Shown: piece after piece, positions 1 to 8,522 of the stretch
How positions within the stretch are numbered: position 1 is the first letter of the stretch
Layout: the number at the start of each line of letters is the position of its first letter
NCBI GenBank assembly: GCA_902628495.1
Contig: CACONH010000005.1
Location: forward strand, 1 to 64,000
Direction of reading: 5' to 3'
DNA length: 64,000 bases
Origin: an uncultured Pelagibacteraceae bacterium
GTDB lineage: Bacteria; Pseudomonadota; Alphaproteobacteria; Pelagibacterales; Pelagibacteraceae
Notes under the pieces: generated by a model
What the model saw: the letters and a program-made list of their open reading frames with translations, nothing else
Database searches by the model: none
What the model was told of the DNA's origin: nothing
Made by a program: the position numbers and the translations under genes

Positions 1-930
1 AATATGTTTTTTTTGTATTAAAGATTTAGTTAACTCTTTGCCACCTTCTACTAAAAGATAATTTATATTTAATTTAAATAATTTCTTTTTAACTTCTGTA
101 AAATCTAAATTATTTTGACTATCCAAATTAACTTTATAATACTTTATCTTATTTTTTTTAAGTACAGATAATTTTTTTTTATTAGATCTGTTATAAAAAA
201 AAATACATTTTTTTATATTATCTTTAAAGATATTAAGATTTTTTTTATAATTTAAGTTTTTATCTAAAATAATTTTTGTAGGTGAATAATTTTCTAGACC
301 TTCGATTCTACAATTTAAAAATGGATTATCTTTATTTAAAGTTTTAGATGAAATTAATATTGCGTTATTCTTATATCTTAATAAATGTGAGGTTTTTCGA
401 GATAGTTCATTAGTAATGTTTTTATTTTTTTTTGAATAAATATAATAATCATTAGAGCAAGCTAATTTAGCCGTAATATAAGGAAATTTGTTTTTCCTAA
501 TAAAAAAGTAACTTTTGTAAAAATCAGTAATCTCTTTCATTCTAATTTGTTTTGTAGAAATATTATGATTTTTCAAAACTTTTTTTAATTTATTGGCAGT
601 CCTTTCATCAATATCATTAGATGCATAAACAATTTTTGATATTTTTTTTTTAATTATTAAATCGGTACAAGGTGGTGTTTTTCCATGATGTGTACATGGC
701 TCCAAAGTTACATAAATAGTAGAACCTTTAAGATCATTTGTATTTGCAAAACGAATAGCATTATCTTCTGCATGAGGTCGTCCACTAATTGATGTTTTTG
801 ATAGTGATAAAATCTTATTATCTTTAACTATAACACAACCAACAGAAGGATTTTCGTTGGTCAGACCTTCATTCTGTTTGGCCAAATTTAAAGCTAATTT
901 GAGATAAAATTTATCGTTTTTTGAAGACAT
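1..930 (-). CDS. ribD: Riboflavin biosynthesis deaminase/reductase RibD (3' end outside window)
   Basis: The open frame runs from an ATG at 930 to the window edge: 310 codons with no stop, so the C-terminus (perhaps 40-60 residues) is missing. RibD carries out the second and third steps of riboflavin synthesis, deaminating the pyrimidine from GTP cyclohydrolase II and then reducing its ribosyl side chain with NADPH. The N-terminal cytidine-deaminase-like domain (about residues 1-145) has the zinc set His53-Ala-Glu55 (PHAED) and [11 protein letters not shown] (Cys79, Cys88). The rest is the reductase domain, with the late motif LLVEGG. The start lies 20 nt inside the nrdR 3' end, so it is probably translationally coupled to nrdR, an order common in Alphaproteobacteria. 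There is no sign of damage. Confidence 0.93.
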   Translation of the reverse strand, partial: MSSKNDKFYLKLALNLAKQNEGLTNENPSVGCVIVKDNKILSLSKTSISGRPHAEDNAIRFANTNDLKGSTIYVTLEPCTHHGKTPPCTDLIIKKKISKIVYASNDIDERTANKLKKVLKNHNISTKQIRMKEITDFYKSYFFIRKNKFPYITAKLACSNDYYIYSKKNKNITNELSRKTSHLLRYKNNAILISSKTLNKDNPFLNCRIEGLENYSPTKIILDKNLNYKKNLNIFKDNIKKCIFFYNRSNKKKLSVLKKNKIKYYKVNLDSQNNLDFTEVKKKLFKLNINYLLVEGGKELTKSLIQKKHI

Positions 931-1372
931 CTATCTTGTCTACAAATTGAACGAAATCTTTTTCTTCTCTAAAATTTCTATATACCGATGCAAATCTAAC
1001 ATAGGCTACAGGATCTAAGTTTTTAAGACCATCCATAACCATAGTTCCTATTGTGCTAGATGATATCTCATTTTGTCCGATTTCTTCTAAAGAATTTGCT
1101 ATTTTGGTTATAAACTTTTCCACAGTATCTGTGTCTATTGGTCTTTTCTTTAATGCAATGTAAATTGATTTAGACAATTTTTCTCTATCAAAAGGGGACT
1201 TTCTTCCATTTTTTTTTACAATTATAAGTTCTCGTATTTGAATTCTTTCAAAAGTAGTAAATCTTTCATTACATGCTGTGCATAATCTTCTTCGTCTAAT
1301 TGCAGTACCATCTTCTGTCGGTCTGGAATCCACAACTGAAGTTTCTCCTTTTTTACAAATAGGACAAATCAT
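911..1372 (-). CDS. nrdR: Transcriptional repressor NrdR
   Basis: NrdR is the zinc-ribbon/ATP-cone repressor of ribonucleotide reductase genes; it senses ATP/dATP and binds NrdR boxes. At 153 aa it has normal family length. The zinc ribbon is at the N-terminus: Cys3 and Cys6 (MICPIC) pair with Cys31 and Cys34 (CTAC), separated by the family-typical [15 protein letters not shown] stretch. The ATP-cone fills about residues 46-136 and includes [16 protein letters not shown]. It lies between glyA (7-nt gap) and ribD (20-nt overlap). Identification rests on both domains and the conserved neighbour ribD. Confidence 0.95.
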   Translation of the reverse strand: MICPICKKGETSVVDSRPTEDGTAIRRRRLCTACNERFTTFERIQIRELIIVKKNGRKSPFDREKLSKSIYIALKKRPIDTDTVEKFITKIANSLEEIGQNEISSSTIGTMVMDGLKNLDPVAYVRFASVYRNFREEKDFVQFVDKIDVFKKR

Positions 1373-1379
1373 TTTTGAG

Positions 1380-2690
1380 TTATTTTAAATTTTTATAAAT
1401 TGGAAATTTAGAGCAAAGATCAATAACTTCTTTTCTCACTTCATTCTCAACTTTACTATTATCCTCTTGATTAGTTGATAATCCTTTAATTACTTTGGTA
1501 ATTAAATTACCTACTAATTTAAATTCCTCTAATCCAAATCCTCTTGTTGTTGCTGCCTGAGTTCCTAATCTTATTCCAGATGTAATCATTGGACTCTCTG
1601 TATCAAAAGGTATTCCATTTTTATTACAAGTTATGTTGGCTCTGCATAAACTATCTGCTGCCATATTCCCTTTTACGTTAAATGGACGTAAATCAACTAA
1701 CATTAAATGTGTATCAGTGCCTCCAGAATAAATTTTAAATCCATTATTTTTTAATGTTTCAGCTAGCATCTTAGCGTTTGCAAGAACGTTAGATATGTAA
1801 TTTCTAAAATCTGGTTTCAACGCTTCCAAAAAACCAACCGCTTTTGCAGCTATTACATGCATTAATGGCCCGCCTTGGTATCCTGGAAAAACTGCAGAAT
1901 TAAATTTTTTAGATAAATCTTCTCTATTTGTTAAAATTATTCCACCTCGAGCACTTCTAAAAACTTTATGAGTTGTTGATGTTACTACATCTGCGTGGTC
2001 AACTGGATTTGGATAACCTTTACCAGCTACTAGTCCAGAGAAATGTGCCATATCCACCATCAAATAGGCTCCAACTTTTTCAGCAATTTCTTTAAATTTT
2101 TTAAAATCTATAACTCTAGAATAAGCACTTCCTCCTGCAATTATTAACTTCGGCTTATGTTCCATAGCTTTATTTTCAATATCTTTGTAATCTAATAATT
2201 CGGTTTCCTTATCTACTTCGTAACTTATTGCATTAAACCATTTGCCAGAAACAGATGCTTTTGAACCATGAGTTAAGTGTCCACCAGAATTTAAACTCAT
2301 ACCCAAAATAGTATCACCTGGTTTTAATAATGCTAAAAAAACAGCACCATTAGCTTGTGCACCAGAGTGCGGTTGAACATTTGCAAATTTACAATTAAAT
2401 AATTTTTTAACTCTTTCTATTGCTAAACTTTCTGCCGTATCAACATGATCACAACCGTTATAATATCTTTTGCCCGGATAGCCTTCTGCATATTTGTTAG
2501 TAAGAACTGAACCTTGGGCTTGTAGCAATGCATTTGAAACTATATTTTCTGAAGCTATAAGCTCTATATGCTGTTGTTGTCTTAACAGTTCATCATTAAT
2601 AGCTTTATAAATTTCGGGATCAGAAGATGATAAATTATTTTCAAAAAAACTTTGAAAATCTGAGTTTATATATTTTTTTTCACTAGACAT
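1380..2690 (-). CDS. glyA: Serine hydroxymethyltransferase
   Basis: This is the PLP enzyme that interconverts serine plus tetrahydrofolate with glycine plus 5,10-methylene-THF; it is cytosolic and a main source of one-carbon units. The 436-aa length is normal. Diagnostic motifs are HIELIASEN near the N-terminus, [21 protein letters not shown], and VDMAHFSGL (PLP-ring contacts). The Schiff-base lysine is Lys242 in [13 protein letters not shown]. Many homologues read THKTLRGPRGG there, so the loop after the lysine is slightly divergent. It lies downstream of rpiB with a 7-nt gap. In a sarcosine-oxidising cell it would connect the glycine made by SoxBDAG (14589-19684) to serine and folate metabolism. 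Confidence 0.97.
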   Translation of the reverse strand: MSSEKKYINSDFQSFFENNLSSSDPEIYKAINDELLRQQQHIELIASENIVSNALLQAQGSVLTNKYAEGYPGKRYYNGCDHVDTAESLAIERVKKLFNCKFANVQPHSGAQANGAVFLALLKPGDTILGMSLNSGGHLTHGSKASVSGKWFNAISYEVDKETELLDYKDIENKAMEHKPKLIIAGGSAYSRVIDFKKFKEIAEKVGAYLMVDMAHFSGLVAGKGYPNPVDHADVVTSTTHKVFRSARGGIILTNREDLSKKFNSAVFPGYQGGPLMHVIAAKAVGFLEALKPDFRNYISNVLANAKMLAETLKNNGFKIYSGGTDTHLMLVDLRPFNVKGNMAADSLCRANITCNKNGIPFDTESPMITSGIRLGTQAATTRGFGLEEFKLVGNLITKVIKGLSTNQEDNSKVENEVRKEVIDLCSKFPIYKNLK

Positions 2691-2697
2691 ATTCTTA

Positions 2698-3120
2698 TTA
2701 AATTTTTTTTATTCTCCTCAAGTGTCTACCACCTTCAAATTTAGTTTTCAAAAAAATATTGATTAATTTAAAAGCTAAATTTTTACTAGTTAATCTGGAT
2801 CCTACTGTAATAATATTTGCGTTATTATGCAATCTAGATAATTTCGTATTTTTCACGTTATAACACATAGCAGCCCTTATATTTTTTACTTTATTTGCTG
2901 ACATTGCCATACCTGTACCAGATCCACAGACAAGTATCCCAAAACTTGTTTTATTTTTAGCTACTTTATTTGCTAATTTTTTTGCAAAAATTGGATAGTC
3001 AACGGATTTATTGTTAAATGGACCTAAATTTGTAACCTTATAATTTTTTTTTATTAAATTTTCGAAAATATGATTTTTTAAACTGAAACCTGCGTGATCT
3101 GATGAAATAAAAATCTTCAA
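2698..3120 (-). CDS. rpiB: Ribose-5-phosphate isomerase B
   Basis: RpiB of the RpiB/LacAB family interconverts ribose 5-phosphate and ribulose 5-phosphate in the pentose phosphate pathway. At 140 aa it is slightly short of the usual 145-150 but complete. The N-terminal SSDHAGF phosphate/substrate motif, the VDYP motif and the catalytic cysteine loop [17 protein letters not shown] are all present, as are [10 protein letters not shown] and a basic GGRHLRRI tail. It starts one nucleotide after the stop of the oxygenase-like gene, so it is almost certainly co-transcribed with it. Pairing with glyA immediately downstream is common in Alphaproteobacteria. Confidence 0.95.
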   Translation of the reverse strand: MKIFISSDHAGFSLKNHIFENLIKKNYKVTNLGPFNNKSVDYPIFAKKLANKVAKNKTSFGILVCGSGTGMAMSANKVKNIRAAMCYNVKNTKLSRLHNNANIITVGSRLTSKNLAFKLINIFLKTKFEGGRHLRRIKKI

Positions 3121-3121
3121 T

Positions 3122-3712
3122 TTAATTAAATTTATAGTCTAAAACACATGCTACTAAATGTATTCTATTTTCTTCACCACCATTAAAAGCATTATGATAT
3201 TTAGTGTTGTTTGTAATCCATACTGATCCATCTGCTGGCATATGTTTTGCAACATTATCTATGACCATTATTGAGCCTGGATTAGTTATAATTGGAATAT
3301 GTAACCTTGGCTCAGGGTCTCTATGCCAACTCAATGTAGATCTTGGTGTTTTTAATAAAATTCTAACACGCCCAATTTTATAATTCTTTTGTAAAGTTTC
3401 TACTACCTCTTTAAAATAAGTTTCTTTATAGTCACTTATAAATTCTGAATATGCAGCTTCATCTATCATTTGATCTCTTATAACTTCTTTTCCCGACTGA
3501 TCGGGTTTTGTCCAAAAAACACCTCTTGCTTTGTTCCCTTTTATGGACTCTGGGTCACCAGGGATTTGCGTCAGAGAAATTGCTCCGAAATTAGTTACTC
3601 CCTCAACTCCTTGAAAATCTTTTATTTTTAGAACCTGATTGTAGGCCTCTTTTAATTTATTTATATCGAATTTGATTTTTTGTTTTTGAAAATCATTAAA
3701 TGATAGTGACAT
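3122..3712 (-). CDS. Aspartyl/asparaginyl beta-hydroxylase-like 2-oxoglutarate/Fe(II) oxygenase
   Basis: This 196-aa protein has no signal peptide or membrane segment. A compact jelly-roll iron site is visible: His130-Arg-Asp132 (LSWHRDPEPRLHIP), then His173 and Arg183 in KYHNAFNGGEENRIHL. This is the arrangement of a two-His-one-carboxylate Fe(II) site with a distal arginine for 2-oxoglutarate. The RLHIPI and HNAFN...RIHLV blocks resemble the AspH/proline-hydroxylase-like family (PF05118-type). Substrate is unknown: it could hydroxylate a free amino acid or a protein residue. It is first in a run with rpiB, glyA, nrdR and ribD, and is divergent from hemB across about 73 bp. Family assignment is by motif reading only; the function is not established. 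Confidence 0.72.
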   Translation of the reverse strand: MSLSFNDFQKQKIKFDINKLKEAYNQVLKIKDFQGVEGVTNFGAISLTQIPGDPESIKGNKARGVFWTKPDQSGKEVIRDQMIDEAAYSEFISDYKETYFKEVVETLQKNYKIGRVRILLKTPRSTLSWHRDPEPRLHIPIITNPGSIMVIDNVAKHMPADGSVWITNNTKYHNAFNGGEENRIHLVACVLDYKFN

Positions 3713-3785
3713 AATTACTTTTTATTAATAACTTATAGACTAAAATTATATATATTACTATTGTCGCATTAATAAATATTTGAGA

Positions 3786-4778
3786 ATGATTATCACTGGA
3801 AAATATCCAAATTTAAGGATGAGAAGATCAAGAAAAGAAGAGTGGTCAAGAAGACTTGTTAGAGAGAATAGTCTCTCCGGAAGTGATTTTGTTTTACCGA
3901 TTTTTGTTACAGATGGAAAAAATAGAAAGGTCGAAATAAAGTCAATGAAAGGTGTGTATAGATATAGTGTTGATAATTTGTCGGGCATTATTGATCGTGC
4001 CATAAACAATAGGATACCCATGATAGCCATATTTCCAGAAACAAATAAAAAATTAAAAAATTTAAAGGGTTCCGAAGCATTAAATGAAAATAATTTAGTA
4101 TGCAAAGCTATACGAAACGTTAAAAAAAAATATAAAAATTATATTGGCATAATGTGCGATGTGGCACTTGATCCTTATACATCCCATGGACACGACGGAA
4201 TAACCAAAAAAAATGAAATTTTAAATGATGAAACTGTTGAAATATTAATTAAGCAAGCTTTATTACAAGCGGAAATGGGATGTGATGTGATAGCACCATC
4301 AGATATGATGGATGGTAGAATTGGAAAAATTAGAAAAGAGTTAGATCGAAAAGGATTTAAGAAAATTCAAATACTTTCGTATGCAGTAAAATATTCTTCT
4401 TCATTCTATGGACCATTTAGAGATGCAATAGGATCAAAAAATGCTTTAAAGGGTGATAAAAAAACATATCAGATGGATTATGGAAATTCGGATGAGGCAC
4501 TAAGAGAAGTGTCGATTGATATAAAAGAAGGAGCTGACATGGTAATGGTAAAACCAGGATTACCATATCTTGATATTATTAAAGATATAAAAAATAGATT
4601 TAAAATACCTGTTTTAGCATATCAGGTGTCTGGTGAATATAGTTTATTAACAAATGCAATAAAAAATAAAATTTTAAAACCTGAAGCTATATACGAAACC
4701 TTGCTATCTTTTAAAAGAGCTGGTGCTAACGCGATTATAAGTTATCACGCAGATTATTTAGATAAAATTCTTAAATAA
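3786..4778 (+). CDS. hemB: Delta-aminolevulinic acid dehydratase (porphobilinogen synthase)
   Basis: HemB condenses two 5-aminolevulinate molecules to porphobilinogen for haem synthesis. The two Schiff-base lysines are in LSYAVKYSSSFYGPFRDA and DMVMVKPGLPYLDI. The metal loop reads CDVALDPYTSHGHDG: two of the three zinc cysteines of the Zn-type enzyme are replaced by Asp and one by Ala. This fits the Mg-dependent alphaproteobacterial class. I chose the ATG at 3786 (330 aa); an in-frame TTG at 3780 adds only two residues. It is a single plus-strand gene. Its stop codon directly abuts the recO stop on the opposite strand, leaving no room for a terminator. Confidence 0.95.
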   Translation: MIITGKYPNLRMRRSRKEEWSRRLVRENSLSGSDFVLPIFVTDGKNRKVEIKSMKGVYRYSVDNLSGIIDRAINNRIPMIAIFPETNKKLKNLKGSEALNENNLVCKAIRNVKKKYKNYIGIMCDVALDPYTSHGHDGITKKNEILNDETVEILIKQALLQAEMGCDVIAPSDMMDGRIGKIRKELDRKGFKKIQILSYAVKYSSSFYGPFRDAIGSKNALKGDKKTYQMDYGNSDEALREVSIDIKEGADMVMVKPGLPYLDIIKDIKNRFKIPVLAYQVSGEYSLLTNAIKNKILKPEAIYETLLSFKRAGANAIISYHADYLDKILK

Positions 4779-5459
4779 TTATTTAAAGTTATTAATAAAG
4801 TTAAGTCTTGATATTGGAAAATTAATACTATTAGGAATAAAAATATTTTTTTTCATAAATTCACTTATCAATATTAATGAATTATAAATGTCATTATTAG
4901 ATATATTATTGTAATTATCTTCCACCAAAAAATTAGGAACAATTAATTTTCTAGATGAAGTATCTATAAAATATTTTTTTAAGTTATTAATGACTTCATA
5001 TTTACAAAATTCTTTAATATTTAAGTCAAAACCAATATATTTTAATAATTCAAGCTCAATAAATATATAATTTTTAATCCAACCTTCAGAATTAAAATTT
5101 AAAAAAAATTTATTAATTAAATTATAAATTTTTTTATTTTCTTGACCCTCTACTGTTAGTAAGTTAACGAGATCTAGCATCGACACGATACAGCTGAGTT
5201 TAACTTTTTCAGAAAAAAATTTAGATGTGCTGGGTGTTATTATCTCAGTTTTAAAATACCCCATAGTGTTATCATTTTTCGAAAAATATTCTAAATATAA
5301 TTCATTTCCATTTTGTAAATAACTTTTTATTTTCTTAGAAGTAGCTCCATAAATAATACCAGAGCATTTTCCATGTTTTTCAGTAAAAAACTTTGAAATA
5401 ATTGAGTTTTCTTGAAAATTAACCTTTGAAAGTAAAAAACCTTTATCTGACCAAATCAC
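4779..5459 (-). CDS. recO: DNA repair protein RecO
   Basis: RecO is a recombination mediator that, with RecR, loads RecA onto SSB-coated gaps. This 226-aa protein opens with the OB-fold signature (IWSDKGFLLSKVNFQENSII, then FTEKHGKCSGIIYGA) and continues with the helical domain. The cysteine zinc cluster seen in some RecO proteins is not evident. The start overlaps the rnc stop by 4 nt (ATGA), so it is translationally coupled as the last gene of a long operon. In many Alphaproteobacteria era lies between rnc and recO; it is absent here. Its 3' end abuts hemB. Confidence 0.88.
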   Translation of the reverse strand: MIWSDKGFLLSKVNFQENSIISKFFTEKHGKCSGIIYGATSKKIKSYLQNGNELYLEYFSKNDNTMGYFKTEIITPSTSKFFSEKVKLSCIVSMLDLVNLLTVEGQENKKIYNLINKFFLNFNSEGWIKNYIFIELELLKYIGFDLNIKEFCKYEVINNLKKYFIDTSSRKLIVPNFLVEDNYNNISNNDIYNSLILISEFMKKNIFIPNSINFPISRLNFINNFK

Positions 5460-6115
5460 TTTAATGTATCTAATAATTTTTTTGCTGCTATTTGTTCTGC
5501 TTCCTTCTTTGAATTGCCTACACCAATGGCGTTTTTAGAATTTTTAATTTTGACTGAAACTTTTATTAATGGTTTGTGTCTTGGACCCTTATTTTCTATT
5601 AACTTATATATTGGAAGAGTCTTATGAGTTTTTAATGAATATTCCTGTAATTTTGTTTTTGAGTCCCTTTCTGTAATAAGGCTTTTATTTAAATATTTTT
5701 TCCAATTTTTAATTATAAATTTTTCAGCAACATCTAAACCTTGGTCTAAATAAATACAACCAATGACAGACTCTAAACAATCAGATAAAACTTTGTTTTC
5801 GATATTTAAAATTTTATTTGAATTTTTGATTAAAATATAGTTTTGAAGATTAATACTTTTGGCGATATTCGCACATTGTTTCTTATTAACAAGTGAGGCT
5901 AATTTTTTATCTAAATCACCTTCTTTGTCTTTTGGAAAAAATTTAAGTAAGTTCTGAGATATTATCAAACCCAAAACTCTGTCACCTAAAAATTCTAGTT
6001 TTTCATTGTTGTCTACAGGATTATAACTCTTATGCGTAAAACATTTTAATAAAAGTTTTTCATTTTTAAAGTTGATACCTATTTTTTTTTGAAAATTAGT
6101 TAGACTTTTATCCAT
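5456..6115 (-). CDS. rnc: Ribonuclease III
   Basis: RNase III cleaves double-stranded RNA, processing rRNA precursors and mRNAs. The 219-aa length is normal. The catalytic signature EKLEFLGDRVLG carries the metal-binding Glu and Asp, and the second acidic site is in LSDCLESVIGCIYLDQG. The C-terminal double-stranded RNA-binding domain (about residues 150-219) ends with NSKKEAEQIAAKKLL. It overlaps the lepB stop by one nucleotide (TAATG) and recO by four. The lepB-rnc pairing is widely conserved in Proteobacteria, which supports the call. Confidence 0.95.
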   Translation of the reverse strand: MDKSLTNFQKKIGINFKNEKLLLKCFTHKSYNPVDNNEKLEFLGDRVLGLIISQNLLKFFPKDKEGDLDKKLASLVNKKQCANIAKSINLQNYILIKNSNKILNIENKVLSDCLESVIGCIYLDQGLDVAEKFIIKNWKKYLNKSLITERDSKTKLQEYSLKTHKTLPIYKLIENKGPRHKPLIKVSVKIKNSKNAIGVGNSKKEAEQIAAKKLLDTLK

Positions 6116-6843
6116 TATACAATTTTTTTAAAAAATCTTTCTATTCTAATAATTTCTTTCCATTTCCAAAATTTAAATACACTACCCTCTTTTATATTCG
6201 TTGAAAAAAAAATAAATTGAGCCTTTCCCACTAAGTTATCTTTATGAACATAGCCCACACTAGTTAAGAATCTGCTATCTTTAGAACAATCTCTGTTATC
6301 TCCTAAAAAGAAATAATGGTCTTTAGGAACTAAAAATTCATCTGAGTTTTGATAGCTACCATTTTTATAGTATGTAGTTAAATACTCTTTTTTATTAATT
6401 AATTGTTCCTTAAAAACATGTGTATCTACAATTGATTTTCCACAATAAATTTTAGATTTGTACTCTATTTTTGATTTTAAAATTTCGATATTATTTAAAT
6501 ATAAATTGCCATCAATAAATTGGATTTTATCACCAGGTAAACCTATTAAACGTTTTATATAATCTGTTCTATTATCTGCGGGGGTTTTAAAAACCACAAT
6601 ATCTCCTCTTTCAGGTTCTGAAAATAAAATTCTGTTCTTTATAGGCCCCAAACTAAATGGAAAAGAATGCTTGCTATAACCATAGGATAATTTTGATACA
6701 AATAATCTATCACCAACTAATAAAGAAGGTTCCATAGAGGATGAAGGAATATAAAAAGGTTGTAATAAAAGAGATCTTATTAAAATAGCAATTATTAATG
6801 CATAAAATATTGTTTTTAAATTTTCTAAAATTATTTTTTTCAT
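6115..6843 (-). CDS. lepB: Signal peptidase I
   Basis: LepB is the membrane-anchored serine/lysine-dyad protease that removes signal peptides from secreted proteins. At 242 aa it has a single N-terminal membrane anchor (about residues 9-27). Box B, PSSSMEPSLLVGD, contains nucleophile Ser36; the general-base Lys97 is in DYIKRLIGLPGD. The late box GDNRDCSKDSR is intact, with CSKDSR in place of the common NSxDSR. It overlaps acpS by 4 nt and rnc by 1 nt, inside an operon running from dapA to recO. Substrates in this window would include the cytochrome c at 59852, the binding protein at 19745 and the transglycosylase at 12134. Confidence 0.95.
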   Translation of the reverse strand: MKKIILENLKTIFYALIIAILIRSLLLQPFYIPSSSMEPSLLVGDRLFVSKLSYGYSKHSFPFSLGPIKNRILFSEPERGDIVVFKTPADNRTDYIKRLIGLPGDKIQFIDGNLYLNNIEILKSKIEYKSKIYCGKSIVDTHVFKEQLINKKEYLTTYYKNGSYQNSDEFLVPKDHYFFLGDNRDCSKDSRFLTSVGYVHKDNLVGKAQFIFFSTNIKEGSVFKFWKWKEIIRIERFFKKIV

Positions 6844-7229
6844 TTTAATTTTTGTAAAATAACATATGAAATTGAATGTTTTTTTTCATCAGACAGAGAT
6901 AAGTGAGCTTTAAAATTTTTTAATTTATATTTTTCTTTTAAAACATTTTTTAATTTTTTGGAAAACATAAAATATGGTTTTCCTTTTTTGTCATTTAGAA
7001 TTGAAATATCAGTAAAACACAAATTATTTCTAAAACCTGTACCTAAGGATTTAACAAATGCCTCTTTCGCTGAAAATCTTTTAGATAAAAACAACAATTT
7101 ATTTTTTTTGTTTTTTAAAATATAAATTTCTTTTTGGCTACAAATACGTTTAATAAAATTTTTTTTTTTTAACAATTTTTTGAACCTATTGTTATCAACT
7201 ATGTCAACACCAATACCAAATATATTCAT
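6840..7229 (-). CDS. acpS: Holo-[acyl-carrier-protein] synthase
   Basis: AcpS transfers 4'-phosphopantetheine from CoA to acyl carrier protein, activating fatty acid synthesis. The frame is open up to 7292, but homology starts at MNIFGIGVDIV. I therefore place the start at ATG 7229 (129 aa), one nucleotide after the pdxJ stop, and treat the 21 upstream residues as untranslated read-back into pdxJ. The Mg-binding Asp9 (GVDIVDNNRF) and the KRFSAKEAFVKSLGTG motif with its catalytic Glu are present. The pdxJ-acpS-lepB-rnc order is a classical proteobacterial arrangement. Confidence 0.94.
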   Translation of the reverse strand: MNIFGIGVDIVDNNRFKKLLKKKNFIKRICSQKEIYILKNKKNKLLFLSKRFSAKEAFVKSLGTGFRNNLCFTDISILNDKKGKPYFMFSKKLKNVLKEKYKLKNFKAHLSLSDEKKHSISYVILQKLK

Positions 7230-7230
7230 T

Positions 7231-7944
7231 TTATTTAATAATTTTTTTAAAGTTTTTAATAACTTTAGATATACCAATTTTAATACTTTCACCTATGATA
7301 AAGTGACCAATATTATATTCGGAAATATTTGAAATTTTAGTTAATAGTCTTGTCGTTTTGTAATCAAGTCCATGTCCTGCATGGATTTCAATATTATTTT
7401 CTGTTCCAAATTTAGAGCATCTTTTTATTTTTAAAAATTCCTTTGAAAAATTTTTATTATTTTTGATAAGTCTTGAAATTTTTCCGGTATGAAGTTCAAC
7501 ACATTTAGCTCCAATTTTTTTTGATAACATGATATTTCTTATCGAAGGGTCTATGAATAAACTTGTTCTGATATTTTTATTATTCAATTTAGTTACAATT
7601 TTTTTTATTAAATTATAATTCTTTTTTAAATTAAGCCCACCTTCAGTAGTAACTTCGTTTCTTTTTTCAGGTACCAAACAAACAAATTTAGGTTTATTCT
7701 TAATTGCAATTTCCATCATTTTAATATTTGCTGCCATCTCCATATTTATTAAATATTTTTTATTACATAAATTTTTTAAATCTTGATCTTTTATATGTCT
7801 CCTATCTTCCCTTAAGTGAACAGTAATTGAGTCAGCACCTGAATCTTTAACAATTTTTGCAATTTCAATAATACTTGGATGACCTTCTCCTCTAGCATTT
7901 CTTACAGTAGCAACATGGTCAATGTTTATGCCAAGTTTAGTCAT
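7231..7944 (-). CDS. pdxJ: Pyridoxine 5'-phosphate synthase
   Basis: PdxJ condenses 3-amino-2-oxopropyl phosphate with deoxyxylulose 5-phosphate to make pyridoxine phosphate, a TIM-barrel reaction of the DXP-dependent vitamin B6 pathway. The 237-aa protein begins GINIDHVATVRNARG, the family signature, followed by VHLREDRRHI, CLVPEKRNEVTTEGG, CVELHTG and HAGHGLDY. All are active-site segments. It overlaps pyrE by 4 nt and is followed one base later by acpS. PLP made by this route would serve GlyA in the same window. Confidence 0.97.
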   Translation of the reverse strand: MTKLGINIDHVATVRNARGEGHPSIIEIAKIVKDSGADSITVHLREDRRHIKDQDLKNLCNKKYLINMEMAANIKMMEIAIKNKPKFVCLVPEKRNEVTTEGGLNLKKNYNLIKKIVTKLNNKNIRTSLFIDPSIRNIMLSKKIGAKCVELHTGKISRLIKNNKNFSKEFLKIKRCSKFGTENNIEIHAGHGLDYKTTRLLTKISNISEYNIGHFIIGESIKIGISKVIKNFKKIIK

Positions 7945-8522
7945 TTTAAAAATCTACTTCCTGGTTTAGTCACAGGTTTATTTTTTATAAAAGAAGGTAA
8001 GTTTTTTTTGCTATAAGTCGGAATTTTCAATTTTACTTGGGATATAATCTTATTTCTTATTTTTGTTTTATCAGATCTATCAATTAGACAAGCAAATCCA
8101 ACCGGCTTGGCTTTATATTTTTTAATCAATTTAAAACATTCTAAACTTGATTTTCCTGTAGTAATAACGTCTTCGACAATCAGAACTCTTGAATTTTTCT
8201 TAATTGAAAAACCTCTTCTTAATGTAAATTTTTTATTTACTCTTTCGCAAAAAATTGTTTCTTTACCTAATAACTTACCAATTTCATATCCAATTATGAT
8301 TCCACCCATAGCTGGTGAGAGAATTATATCAATTTTCTTTATCTTTTTTTTAATTTTAGATGCGAGAGATTTTACAAATTTTTCTGAAAGTTTAGGGTAA
8401 CTTAAAAGTTTAGCACATTGTACGTAATGTGCAGAGTGAAGCCCTGAGGATAAAATAAAATGCCCTTCTAATAATGCGTTAGTTTTTTTTAAGACCTTTA
8501 AAGAGTTTTTTAAAGAAAGCAT
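7941..8522 (-). CDS. pyrE: Orotate phosphoribosyltransferase
   Basis: PyrE joins orotate and PRPP to give OMP, the fifth step of pyrimidine synthesis. The 193-aa protein has the substrate segment HFILSSGLHSAHYVQ and the PRPP-binding loop VLIVEDVITTGKSS. The only usable start is ATG 8522, because no ATG, GTG or TTG occurs in frame before the conserved core. The gene therefore overlaps the end of the RSH gene by 44 nt. PyrE and PdxJ overlap by 4 nt. It lies far from pyrB/pyrC at 28-30 kb. Confidence 0.95.
   Translation of the reverse strand: MLSLKNSLKVLKKTNALLEGHFILSSGLHSAHYVQCAKLLSYPKLSEKFVKSLASKIKKKIKKIDIILSPAMGGIIIGYEIGKLLGKETIFCERVNKKFTLRRGFSIKKNSRVLIVEDVITTGKSSLECFKLIKKYKAKPVGFACLIDRSDKTKIRNKIISQVKLKIPTYSKKNLPSFIKNKPVTKPGSRFLK

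Noticed and set aside
2691-2697. Glycine riboswitch upstream of glyA
   Set aside because: Glycine riboswitches are known in SAR11, but the rpiB-glyA gap is only 7 nt and the operon start (3713-3785) is too short for the usual aptamer.
3758-4105. Minus-strand open frame of 115 codons over the hemB start
   Set aside because: HemB on the plus strand is strongly conserved. The antisense frame also runs into the hemB promoter region and has no motif.
7230-7292. Upstream extension of acpS to an ATG at 7292
   Set aside because: The family begins at MNIFGIGVDIV. The 21 extra residues are read from the conserved end of pdxJ and are lysine/leucine filler.
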